From Arenicola marina (lineage: Eukaryota > Annelida > Polychaeta > Arenicolidae), in contig OZ025256.1 of the NCBI GenBank assembly GCA_964019135.1, forward strand, positions 4,175,249 through 4,239,248: DNA of 64,000 nucleotides. Direction: 5' to 3'. A program made the position numbers and the translations under genes. Shown here one piece after another: positions 47,222-58,790 of the stretch. The notes beneath the pieces were generated by a model, which was given only the letters and a program-made list of their open reading frames with translations, was not told where the DNA came from and ran no database searches. The stretch's first letter is position 1. The number at the start of each line of letters is the position of its first letter.

Positions 47222-50200
47222 ATGGCCGCGGCTGAAACGCTGAGGTCGTCAGGGAAGGGCACCGTTGAGGTCAGCCGGGTAACCTCGAACAACCGGGTGA
47301 CCTCGAACAACCGGGTGACCTCGGACAACCGGGTGACTTCGGACAGCCGGGTGACCGCGGACAGCGTGGCCTGCCGGGATTTGGGGTCACCAAGGGCCTG
47401 CTTCCTTCAGGATGTAGCCTCATCGACGGCAGCCGAAAATGGCAAAACGAGGTTTAACAATCGTGCGGTACCTGTCGGGGATTCCAACGGGACAAAAGTC
47501 TCTCGGATGAGAACTACCAACAACGATGATGATGATGATGATGATTCCTTCATCTCTGGCCGTTATCAACCGGGGAGCCTAGGGACGACCGCAGCAGATA
47601 ATAAACGCTCGTCGAAGGTCGTTGACAAGGGAATCCAGCGAAATGACCGTGTTGCAGGAGGGGGCACTGCGGCGCCCGTTATTCAGAAAGAGGCGATGGT
47701 ACATCAAAGCAAGCCTCAAACTGTCGAGCTGGAACATGACCCGAAAAGGCAACGGGCAATCTTCCTAGTCATGAAAGGGATAATGAAAAGCCCGAGTTTT
47801 TATCCTTTCGACCTGCAGTGCCGCCTACTCAGCATGCCTACTGGGGCGCCCCTAGCGGCACTGCGGGACGACCAAGGGATGAACCTGATGCATATATCAG
47901 TGGAAACCCTTCGACCTGAATTTTTCCGCATTTTATTTTACTACGGATCGTGGCCCGAGTTGTCAAGAGCAACAGTCGATAAGGGAACCAGTTCTGGAAG
48001 TGAAAGTGTCTTCCATGGATGCACCGCATTAGAGATGGCCAAACAACTGGTGTCGAAACCAAACGGTCCCGTCATGCTGGAAGAGTTTTATTATTATGAC
48101 TCTTTAATGACCTCTTTATCTGAGTTGAGTCTTGCCTGCCTTAAGTGCAAGCTAGATAGTGTTGAACGTTTACTGGCAAACTATAAGGCTGACGAGACAC
48201 ACAGGCTGGACACTTCAGGTTTCAATTGTCTGACATACGCCGCTGCCGAGGGAAGCTTGTCTCTGGTTGAACGTCTGGCCAGCCTCGATGTTAGCCCAAA
48301 AGTCACGAATGACAGAGGTCAGACTGCGCTCCATGTTGCGGCTGAGCTAGGTCGTACAGAGGTCATCCCGTACCTCATCGGGCAATGCCAGATCGACCCG
48401 ATGGTAGTAGACAACAAGGGTCAGCGGGCAGTGGACCTTGTGGCCTTGAACGGTGATGTTGCGACGATGGAGGCGTTGGTGGCCTGTGGTGTGGAGCCTG
48501 ACGCCCGATGTGTGGCTATAGCCACCAAACACCATCGTGTGGAGATGGTCAAGTACCTGGTGAACGTCCGCAAACTCGGAGTGAGTGGAAAAGACCACAA
48601 AGGCCGCACGGGCTTCCTGAACGCATGCGCCAATGGCTTTCTGGACCTCGTCACGTATTTCCGGTCTCACGGCGCGAGCCTCGCAGATGAAGACATTCAC
48701 GGACGTAACTGCTTCCATCTGGCCGCAGAAAATGGCAAAACTGAAATTTTGGAAAATGTCGTAAAAGGTGGCGAGGGATCTTATGATCTAAAAATGCTGC
48801 TGAATGCCCGTGACAAGTACAGTGGGCAGGAGACAGGGCAACTGATCCGCGGACGTGACCGGAACCGAGCTGCGTGGCACTACATCCAGGTACACCGCCA
48901 CTTGGTTCACGCCTTGACCCAGCAGCTGAAGACAGGATCCATCGACTTGCTCGACTTCGGCAGCAGTCTGCGAAGCGGATATGGCGAGGCTCCCAGCGCT
49001 GAGGGCAGAAACGAAATTGAGAAGCTGATTCTAAAGCGTCTGGAAACTTCTGCAGATCGCGACATGACCCCTCTCCATCTGGCGGTCTTCCACAGAGAAC
49101 CGGAAGTGACGACACGACTCCTAGAGTTTGGTGCTGATCCGGATTTAAGGGACAAATTCGGTCAGACACCGCTCCACCTGGCGGCCATGAGGGGAACCAT
49201 GGAGACCGTGAAGTTGCTGGAGAAATGTAGCGCGTCGTTTGACATCAGAGACGCTGAAGGGAAACTAGCCGTTGACGTGGCCAATCGCAATGGTCACTTC
49301 GCTGTAGAGAACTACATTCGAGGGAAAGCTGCTACACAACAACATGGCAAGGTAATAACAGCAGCGTGTCCTTTGCTGTTATCTGCAGCAATAGAGTCGC
49401 TGTGGTGTGAGTAATGACTGCGGACTAACACTTTGTAGGTTCCATCCTCTCACATCGTGTCGACAGACGTGGCCTAAGTCTTCAAGTTTTAAATCATAAG
49501 TCTTCGAGTTTTAAGTCTTCATCCCTTTTAATTTCATTCCATTCGTCGTGGCCTGGTCAATCAATAGATTTGAGCTAAATGGTGTAAAGACGCGCTTTGA
49601 CGATAATGAGGTGATTGCATGGGGTTAATAAAAACGTTGTTTATTCTTCACGCAAACTAGTGCGATGCCAAAGTAAGGGAACACGCTACATTTTCTCCTC
49701 ATGATAAATGTTTACTCTGGAAATTATAGACTTAGCTTTTTATTGCACTAACAAAACTTACCTGTAAAAAAAGTCTAAGTGGGTGCGTGGGTGTGTGCCC
49801 TTGCCACTTCAAAAAGGGGGTCTTTGGGAACTGATGCTTTTTAAATGCTTTTTATATATATTTAGTTTTTGGATCTGTACATCTTGCAGACAATCCAGGA
49901 GTTGTTGCAGAAGAGTCTTGGGGAATTGTCTGAGCGGAAGATGGAGGCACTGCGACAGAACGGGGACGATGCACGAAGGCACTTGGTGGCCATATGTAAG
50001 CAACGTCTCTTTGTTAACCTATTTGGGTCAAGGGATGCTCAGTAAAATTGTAATTTTTTTTACAGGAGTGAGGCAGTAAAGAAAGTTCAAAGGGATGGAA
50101 AACGATGAACTTTAATGATTGTGTACTGTTAAGGTCTTAATTAAGTTACATTTTAATGAATGTGGCCAATGTCTCACGACGGGAGGTATTTTGATAAAAT

Positions 50201-51455
50201 ATGAGGTTACTGTGTCTTATATGTCAGCATATTATCACCTTCCAGTGCGTGACATCACGATAGACACTAACGTCGCGCTCCAAGACTTGGGGAGCGGTCC
50301 AGTTATGGAGGAGTCCAACGCTGAAGGGAAACTAGCCGTTGACGTGGCCAATCGTAATGATCACTTCGCTATAGAGAACTACATTCGAGGGAAATTTGCA
50401 CAGCAAGATGGCAAGGTAAGAACAGCGACGTGTCCTGGCTGATATATGCAGGGAGTAGCCGATTTGGTGTGAGTAGCGACTGCAGACTAACCCTGTGTGG
50501 GTTCAGCCCCTATCTCGGCCGTCCCATCCTTCCATATCATTGAATTTCTTGGCCTGTTTTTGCCCGTGTAGGCCCAGAAGTCGTTATCCATTTAATTCCT
50601 CTCAATTCATGGTGGCTTGCTAAATTAATAGATTTAGAGTAATTTGTGTAAAGACACGAATTGATGATAATCTTACCACCATGCCCAAACTGAGATGAGT
50701 GCCTGGGATTTATATTAACGTATTGTTCGCGCAAGCTAGTGTGATGTCAAAGTAGGGCAAAATGCTACATTTTCTCCTCATATAATTTAAATCTTCACCC
50801 TGGAAACCGTACTTTTAGATTTTTATTGCACTAAAGCATCTTGTTCTCTAAATGGGTGCCATTGCCACTTCAAAAACGGGGTCTTCGGAAACTGATGTTG
50901 TTTTAAACCCTTTTTCCATATATTTAGTTTTCGGATCTGTAAATCTTGCAGACAATCCAGGAGTTGTTGCAGAAGAGACTTGGGGAATTGTCTGAGCAGA
51001 AGATGGAGGCCCTGCGACAGAACGGGGACGATGCACGAAGGCACTTGGTGGCAATATGTAAGTAACGTCTCTTTGTTAACCTTGTTGATGCTCCTTGCCA
51101 AAATAACATAATATATATAAAATCGTGTCTGTAAAGGTACCTGGTTGGGTCATGGGACGCTCAGTAAAAGTATTAAAATTGAACAGGAGTGAGGTAGTAA
51201 AGAAACTTGAAAGGGATGAACAATGATGAAGTTCAATGATTGTGTATTGTTAAGGTCTTAATTAAGTTACATTTTAATGAATGTAGCCAATGTCTCACGA
51301 CGGGAGATATTTTGATAAAGTATGAGGTTACTGTCTATTATATGTCAGCATATTATCACCTTCCAGTGCGTGACATGACGATAGACATTAACATCGCGCT
51401 CCAAGACTTGGGAAGCGGTCCAGTTATGGAGGAGTCCACAAGAACGGACACATGA
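47222..51455 (+). CDS. Ankyrin-repeat protein gene, unit B (5 coding exons)
   Basis: The exons are 47222-49351, 49890-49995, 50246-50415, 50952-51057 and 51367-51455; all introns are GT-AG and the frame stays open throughout, giving 866 residues. Exon 1 matches the unit A gene but lacks about 50 N-terminal codons (in-frame deletion after RSSGK) and has five VTSNNR-type hexapeptides instead of three. The ankyrin repeats are conserved. The C-terminal helix exon occurs twice (49890 and 50952). Between them, exon 50246-50415 fuses a copy of the last exon, without its stop, to a copy of the end of exon 1 (AEGKLAVDVANRN), so the duplication adds a complete in-frame module. The start is 103 bp after the acceptor at 47118. 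Family not recognised. Confidence 0.8.
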
Positions 51456-52676
51456 GGAAGTGACGTCACAACAGAGGAGGCTACGATCACGGAAGTTGTT
51501 CATCTAGTGACCCGTGACACAGCTTCGTGGTGACACGGTTTCATTTTGCACTATACGACATTTAGCCCTTTTGCTTTGCCTTTTTGCTTTGCTTTTGATT
51601 ACATTTAAAGTTAAAGTGCAAAACGAGAAATATGTATTAGCTTCACGATCGAAAACATACATATGACATGAGGGTAGCAGACTCTACAAGTGTGACTTCT
51701 GATTGAAACCAGAAACAATGCCATAAGACGCCTTGGGTGTTTAGCGTTTCTGAAGATGGAGGCAATGAATGGTATGAAAACGCCGAAGCCACATGAACCC
51801 ACGTATGCCTTCTTTAAGTTGTTACCGATTTAAAAACTATTTTAAGCTTTTTTACTGCTTTCCTACAGTTTCTTGACGGTCCCCCTGTTCACCCTGATAC
51901 CATCAGTACATCCATACAGAGGGATCTGTCACTAGTGAGAGAAGCAGGTGAAGATGTGCCTATCTGACCCAAATCTGTCAATGTTGCAACAGCTACCCAG
52001 ACGTAGGCAGCTGGTGTACTTTCTTGGTCACGGTTTATGAAGAAGTAACCCTTCGTGACCCTTCTAGCGACATATCTTGTATTCCGGGTTTCTCATGCAT
52101 GCCATGTTGTCAGAATGAATAATGGTATATATAGACGGTGGGGTGGAAATTCAAACCGAAGTACAGACTTTTTTGACGATAAGGCCTTATACAACATTTC
52201 GAGCCTTCGCATTTTTTTTACATCCAAGATGGGTGACTCTACCGCAAATTCTCAATGAAATGGTCTCTTTAGGTATCTATGCTAGAGATGTAATATGGGT
52301 CTATACTTAGATCATCATACATGGGGACAACATTGGAATGGTTAGTCATGTGATTTGAGGACCCATTATTACACACATTCAATATGGCTGTCAAAATATA
52401 ACAAAACTCAGGTGCTCAGGTTCGACTGCCCAGCAATGACACTTCTGATCAGGTCGTTTCACATCGTAAAACCGGCAAGCGATGTAGGATGTAGGATCTT
52501 TCGAAAGCAATCAAGCATGTTTTACAACATACGAGGTATGATGCACATACGAAGCAAGCGACGCCTTCAGAAGGAGCGGTCAACCAGGTCCTTTCCATGT
52601 CCCAAACGGTCCTGAATATAATGGATACGTTATATACAACGGGGCGCGAACCAGCCATCCACGTGCCGATAGGCTT
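51456..52676. other. No gene recognised
   Basis: The first 45 bp still match the 3' flank of ankyrin gene A (AAGTGACGTCACAACAGAGG), after which the two units diverge. The remainder has no supported exon or repeat. Confidence 0.5.
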
Positions 52677-52800
52677 CTAATATTTATGGCGTGAGAAACA
52701 TTGCATCCTATAAATGGCTTTAGTAAGCACTGGGAAATGTATATTTGGAAGTGGTTTAGTTATAAATAACCGCCCCCTTCACCCCCACAAGAGATGGACT
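52677..52800 (+). mobile_element. Right-end fragment of the TTAA transposon
   Basis: AAATGGCTTTAGTAAGCACT through CAAGAGATGGACT, followed by TTAA (52801-52804), matches the right end of the element at 5665-7660. The left part is missing. Confidence 0.75.
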
Positions 52801-52804
52801 TTAA

Positions 52805-55668
52805 ATTGGAAAAAAGAGACTGCGCAGCCGGCCGCCATTTTGCGTAGAAATTGCAGTGGAAACTGATGTAGGCCTAGCACCTAGATCGAATCAATTACTT
52901 GTTACTCTTTCTTGAAATATGCGCCCAACAGGCTCTTGCCTAACCCACAACAGCCGTGAACAGAATTTGAGAGAATTTTTTATATTTGAGCAAAGTTTAC
53001 AAGCAAAGTGGATTTTATGAATGAGTGTTCCTCGTTTTTCTGAACTCATTTGTAAATGCTATCCTACTTTAGATACCCCATCTTGAAATTAAAAAGAAAG
53101 CTACATTACAAACGAGAATACCAGTGGCGCGCATGAAATCGACCGTATGAAGTTTCAATACTGAGTTCCCAACAAAGTCTAAATCTTGAAATTTTTTCAT
53201 ATTAGATACATATTTGTTTACTAATTCTTTTTGGTTTGATGAACTGAATGATTGCGATTTAGAATAAAGCTCAATTATATATATATATGTACTGAGATAT
53301 TTAAATATGATACGTACTTATGAATATTATTGATATATTTGTGAGCATGGCGGATGTCCCCTCACCTTCCCTGGCTAAGCGAAAAGAAAAATCAACTCAA
53401 TTGAAATTTTAGTACGTGGTAACTCAAGCTGACTGAAAATTATATGTCAATTTCAGGCCAACACATTAATTATGAGTGGTCTTAACAAATTTTTAATTCC
53501 GCTTTTGCTTAATCGTGAGAGATTTTACCTCGCTTTGTCAGCATATCGACTTTTACCAATTATAAGCTGCTCGGTCAATATATATTTGGATAATGTATTC
53601 GGCATACGTGTAGATGCCGATGTGTGCCGCCTACCTACATGGCGATGTATTTCACCCATGTACATGGCACTTGGTTACGCCAACCCATATTAGGGTCACG
53701 TGGACTGTTTATTGGCGACGTTTATTGGCGATGCGTTACGCCAATTACTGGTGAAGCGTTCCGCCAATTAATGGCGAAGTGTTCCGCCAGTTAGTGGCGA
53801 AGTGTTCCGCCTCTTTTATGTATTTAATTTAACAATTTGTATGCCATGTAATGTCTTTCTCACTCGGAAAATAAATTTGTCCTTTCCTATTTCATACAGT
53901 TATGTTTTCTTGCCAGGAAACAAGCAGCGAGCCGCCTCATCGTTATGAATTCGTAGCGAGAAACATAAAATACGTAAATGCAAGACAAACAGATGATGTC
54001 ATTTTAGTTATCTAACAAGTGAAAAGTCCACACGCAAGGACAGCCATCAAGTGATATGGTTCGTATGTGAGAGATACTGGCTTAGTGGACACCGTTGGCA
54101 TGCTTGGTTTCAGTAGAACACTGCGACCTCTGTAGTTCATATCGCGGCAACGGGAATGATAGAGGTAGGGAGGAGATATATCTCCGCCAGTAACTCCCTA
54201 CTCTTTCACACAGAGAGATATGATATCTTTATCCGCAACCATTTTTACATTCCTTATTCCCAGGTCATCATAAATTAGAACTCCTCGCACAAAGGAAGGG
54301 CGGATACATGATACTAAATTGACGATTTCCCGATTCACGGCTATTTAATACTAAAATTCCCAGTTCACGATTAATGGAAATCCTTGGTCACCCCATTCCC
54401 AGTTCACGAAAAATTATTTTCCTTATTCCCAGTTTACGGTGAAATAAAAAGCCCTCTCCTGGGGAACGGAAACAACTCCCCCCCCTCCCCCCACCCACAC
54501 CTCCAACATATGATGCGAAAAGCCAAAGGGGTGGAGGAGATGAAAGGTGTGACGTAAGTGGACTGGACGGGAGTGCGAGTATCGTAACGATACACAGGAC
54601 ACCAAGCGTCACACAATCCTGGCTTGCCTGTTTGGGCAAATTGAACAATTCCACACCCTGATCCGGCAGTTAAACCATGTCATCTTAGGCTGGTACACGG
54701 AATGGCCGGTTAAAAAGTTTTACAGAATAAACACAAAGTTAACTCTTGAAAGAGCGCACCAATAAAGAGAATGGTCGGTTTGTCAACAACATTACACAAC
54801 AAGACAAAAATGCAAAAATGAAAATAGCCCGTCAAAAACAGGCCGCAAATATCGATACGGAGAAGCAAGGATGGTTTCGACACGTCTGTGATACCCATGG
54901 GGTATAGTAAAAGGGTAACAACGTTGGAATGTTGCAAATATCACTCTCTGGCTCAAGGGCGCAAGTACAAAAGCACAACTAAATCGAGAAACAAACACTA
55001 GAACCATATTTTTTGGAGGAATATTGTAGACAGTCTAGTGATTAGTTTTTACATGTATTATGGCAATCATACAGCAGCGGTCGCAGTAGGTGTTTGATAT
55101 CAGGGTCTCGGGAGCGGCAGTATGATCAAGCGGCTGCGCGGCCGCTAGTAACAAACCAGCAACACAAGGATTCAGTGGGGAATTTGGGAAAAGGGGAGTT
55201 AGTTGGTTAGTTAATTAGTTGGGGGCAGTTATTTAGGAAGTTAATATATACTGAAAGTAAATATATACGATGGAATAAAGGACCCCAAAATTGACTTACG
55301 TGTGTTATAGCTAGTTCATTATTAAAGAAGAACGAAACAAGAGCGAAACGGCCATGAAAGAGAAACGTTACATAATCAATAATTGCATATCTGACTCAAA
55401 GCCAATATCGATTTTCCTTGTATTCAACGTACATATTGATTGATTGTGGCGTTTCTTTATAAACTAATTACTTACTAGTCATGTAGTTATGGCGAAGAAA
55501 ACATTGAACTTCGCGAATAATTATCAACAGTCATGATGATAGCAGTCATTATCAACAGTCAGAGTTGCACCCATTGTCTCAGATATCATTCATGATTGAG
55601 GGTCCAGTCAGGGTGAGGCTGTCTGAGCGGTACGCTCCCAAATAGGACCCACATAGATCTACACCGGG
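52805..55668. other. No gene recognised
   Basis: AT-rich intergenic DNA. It includes a 23-bp minisatellite (53708-53812), a second copy of the CCCAGTTCACG repeat (about 54320-54450) and a short (TA)n run near 53277. The small open frames have no splice or homology support. Confidence 0.5.
53708..53812 (+). repeat. 23-bp minisatellite
   Basis: About four to five copies of a unit like GGCGAAGTGTTCCGCCAATT. Confidence 0.7.
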
Positions 55669-56720
55669 ACAGCGTGTCTTATTATATAGTCTATGTGATG
55701 TATATATAGTATCTGGTAGCTCAACAGACATGGGTACCAAAATGGTGATATCGCAATAATCAATGTGCGCCTTAGACTGGCTGGGAAGCTATATGGGCAG
55801 CAGGTGGTATTATACAAGGCGTTTTGTAATTACTACAATGGCGTAATCAACATTTTTCTCTGCGTTTGATCGTTATTGTGTATATGTATCTAGAGCGGCA
55901 ATAGGGAACAATTATAATGATTCATACCACCTACCGGCTTTGTTGATAGAATTGACGGTCTCTGCTACTATATCCTCATAGCACATTCGAGCCTATTGGT
56001 TCTGTTTTAACCATGTAAAAGCACCCGACCATGTCTATGTCTATGGAGGGTGGTTGTGTGTGGGCTTGAGGGGGTGTCTTTGTGGGTGCTCCTTGTCAGG
56101 GTGCTCGAAGGAGATGTGGTCGTGATAAAAATACGGTCGACGCCCCATGGCCTTTGTCGACGGCTTATACGTCAGCACCCACCTGCACCAGGACAGCGTG
56201 TCTTATTATATAGTCTATGTGGTGTATACATAGTATCTGGTAGCTCAATTCACAGACGAGGGTACCAACATGGTGACATCGCAATATTTAATGTGCGCCT
56301 TAGACTGGCTGGGAAGCTATATGGGCAGCGGGTGGTATTATACACGGCGTTTTGTAATTACTACAGTGGCGTAATCTACCTTTCTCTCTGCGTTTGATCG
56401 TTATTATGTATATGCATCTAGAGCGGCAATAGGGAACAATTATAATGAGTCATACCACCTACCGGCTGTGTTGCTAGAATTGACGGTCTCTGCTACTATA
56501 TCCTCATAGTACATTCGAGCCTATTGGTTCTGTTTTAACCATGTGGGGGCACCATGGCTGTGACCGTCGTCGACTGCCTATACGTCAGCACCCACATACA
56601 CCAGAACAGTGTGTCTTAGTATCTGGTAGCTTGATTCACAGACGTGGATACCAACTTGATGATATCGCAATATGTAATGTGCGCTCTAGACTGGCTGGAA
56701 CGCTCTAGGGGCCGCGATAC
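55669..56720 (+). repeat. Three tandem copies of a 0.4-0.5-kb unit
   Basis: Copies begin at CAGCGTGTCTTATTATATAG (about 55669 and 56192) and CAGTGTGTCTTAGTATCTGG (about 56606). The first two share GTGCGCCTTAGACTGGCTGG and continue through GGTTCTGTTTTAACCATGT. The third is shortened and loses similarity near 56720. No coding signal. Confidence 0.8.
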
Positions 56721-57144
56721 TTCAGTTTTGGTCCCATACAAGCACACGTACTTCGTGTGGAAGTATAGCTTTGGCCGACACCGGGTGGGGGTTCCTCTAT
56801 TCAGACCCCCAGTCCTCTCAGCCAGTCCTTTTCAGTAAAAATAGTTCATTTGAAGTGTGGACCCCGACATCGCTGGATAATAATGGAGTCTGAGGGCGAC
56901 GTCACCAGCGGATTGTACTGGTGATTTGCCTCACCCAACAGCACACTCAAAAGCACACTCCAAAACACACTTGTCCCTGATTCCGCCCTTTATACCTCTT
57001 GGCGCGTGATAATTATCCAGATAAGCATGGTAAGTGCCGGACGACGTTATCAAAGCGGGTAGTTATAATTATAGTTATATATTGTCACCTGCCGTTTAGC
57101 AAAAAATCATGGTTGTAGATGACACTGATAAACAGTCGACAATT

Positions 57145-57346
57145 TTGGTTGTATATTTAGGACGCTTTATCCAAATTGGTCATATCGCGTCAATGGGAGA
57201 AGGAAGGGAGAGCGGAGCCATGCGACCCCACAGACATGGCCACAGCAGGGCTCGAACCCCCGATCCATGTGCTGTTACGCTCTCAGGTGACCGGACTACG
57301 CTTTAGCCCACTGAGCTATCGCGCGGACCCGCCGGCCCCCGGCCCC
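57145..57346 (-). mobile_element. SINE copy with internal deletion
   Basis: Minus strand: head GCGCGATAGCTCAGTGGGCT, box B GGTTCGAGCCC, body GCCATGTCTGTGGGGTCGCA and tail GCGTCCTAAATATACAACC. Part of the body is missing compared with 35065-35322. Confidence 0.8.
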
Positions 57347-57547
57347 AAAGCCATGACTAACTGTTTAGCATTAGTGGACCAATCTCTACGGGCGATGTTA
57401 AATGTGTCAAAAGGCCAAAAAACTTACAGAGGTCAATCATTGCATTTTTTCGCAAAACTCGCAAGATCCCATTTTGCTCCAAAATTACCTTGACGGAATG
57501 TTCTACAACCTATAATAATGCTTCGGAAAGTAATGGTATAGCTATTC

Positions 57548-57691
57548 TACACGAAGAAATCACCGACTCACCCAGATGCTGAGATGTGTATACTGGGAGA
57601 CCTAAACGCAAAAAAGGGAACCTTAAATGACTATATGCACGATGATGGGATTATTTTATTACCACCTGAAGTCAACCATCTAACACAATAG
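57548..57691 (+). pseudogene. LINE endonuclease fragment
   Basis: A 47-codon open stretch ends at TAG. It contains ILGDLNAKKGTLNDY, which resembles the GDFNA motif of the AP-endonuclease-type (EEP) domain of non-LTR retrotransposons. The upstream frame is broken and no reverse transcriptase follows, so this is a relic. Its family cannot be matched to the LINE at 36566 because they cover different domains. Confidence 0.5.
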
Positions 57692-58339
57692 TAGCCTGGA
57701 GCCTGTCGAGCCATAGCTCGGATCCAAGCTTCCTCATGGTGCTCGCCATAACGTTCGGGCTTCTTGTATAGATAAGGGCCACCCCCGAGCAGCCGGCAGA
57801 CGATTGTGGAGAGAGGCTAAGGCAATGTGTACATTTTGTATATATAATCATCGAATAAATAACACAGGAAATCAGCCCACAGATGAGTGTGTTATTATTG
57901 AACTGAGCTAGCTTCAAACTGTTTTTGCTATTTTGCTGTTTGTCTGCCTTATGACCGATATGGCGTCTCATGAAAATGAACTAAAAATCAGCAACAAGTT
58001 TGATATTTTCCGCAACATAGCAGCATTGTCGAACGCTAACTTAGGTATTAGGCCTCCTAGCGGTGATTGGGGATGTGGGTCAGCCAATGTGGTTCAGGGA
58101 GTTGATTATGGGTCAGGAATTGAGGATTCAGGCTCCGATATTAAGGTTTATGGCTCAGGGATTAGGAGTCAGTGATTGAGAGTTAGGTGTCAGGGATTAG
58201 GGGTATGATATTCAAATAAGGGTTAGGAGGTGGGGCCTGTAGATATCCTAGGGATAGAGGGCCACAGCGTGACGCCAAGTTGCGGGGAAAACTATGGAGA
58301 ATGGTGGCATATTTGTGGCACTCGCTATCGTTCATTCTC

Positions 58340-58550
58340 GCCTGGCACCAAAAAAATCGCACGCGAGAACGTGAAGGCGAGGACGCAAAAAGGGGAGCAC
58401 ATGAAGGCGAGATCGCGCGGGCGAGAATGAGAAAACGCGAGGGCGAGAACGAGAGATTGATCTCGCCCTCGCGATCTCGCGTTATCGCCCTCGCGTTCTT
58501 GCCCTCGCCTTCTCGCCCTCGCGATCTCGCGCTGCTCGCTTCCCGACGCC
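58340..58550. repeat. GCGAGGGCGAGA inverted-repeat cluster
   Basis: Many GGGCGAGAACG-type words up to about 58458 are followed by their reverse complements (TCTCGCCCTCGCG) up to about 58540, giving a GC-rich foldback. It lies within otherwise AT-rich DNA and is also very CpG-rich. Confidence 0.7.
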
Positions 58551-58619
58551 CAGATTTTAGTCATGCGCAACGTTAATTGTGCGTGGAATGTGATATGTTG
58601 ACAGCTTAACCATGTAAAC

Positions 58620-58790
58620 AGCTCAAACATCGAGTAGAAAAAAGACAGAAAGACAGAAAGACGAAATAGTGAAGTTGAAAAGACGGAAAGACAGACAGAC
58701 GAAATAGTGAAGTTGAAAAGACAGAAAGACAGACAGACGAAATAGTGTAGTTGGACAGACAGAAATATAGAAAGACAGAAAGATATTTAT
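58620..58790 (+). repeat. 38-bp minisatellite rich in GACAGAAAGACAGA
   Basis: About three copies of a unit with ACGAAATAGTGAAGTTGAAA, grading into GACAGAAA simple repeat. Confidence 0.75.

Noticed and set aside
57933..58175. 80-codon frame MLFVCLMTDMASHENEL...
   Set aside because: Its second half is a degenerate GGTCAGG-type repeat, and there is no support for a promoter or splicing.
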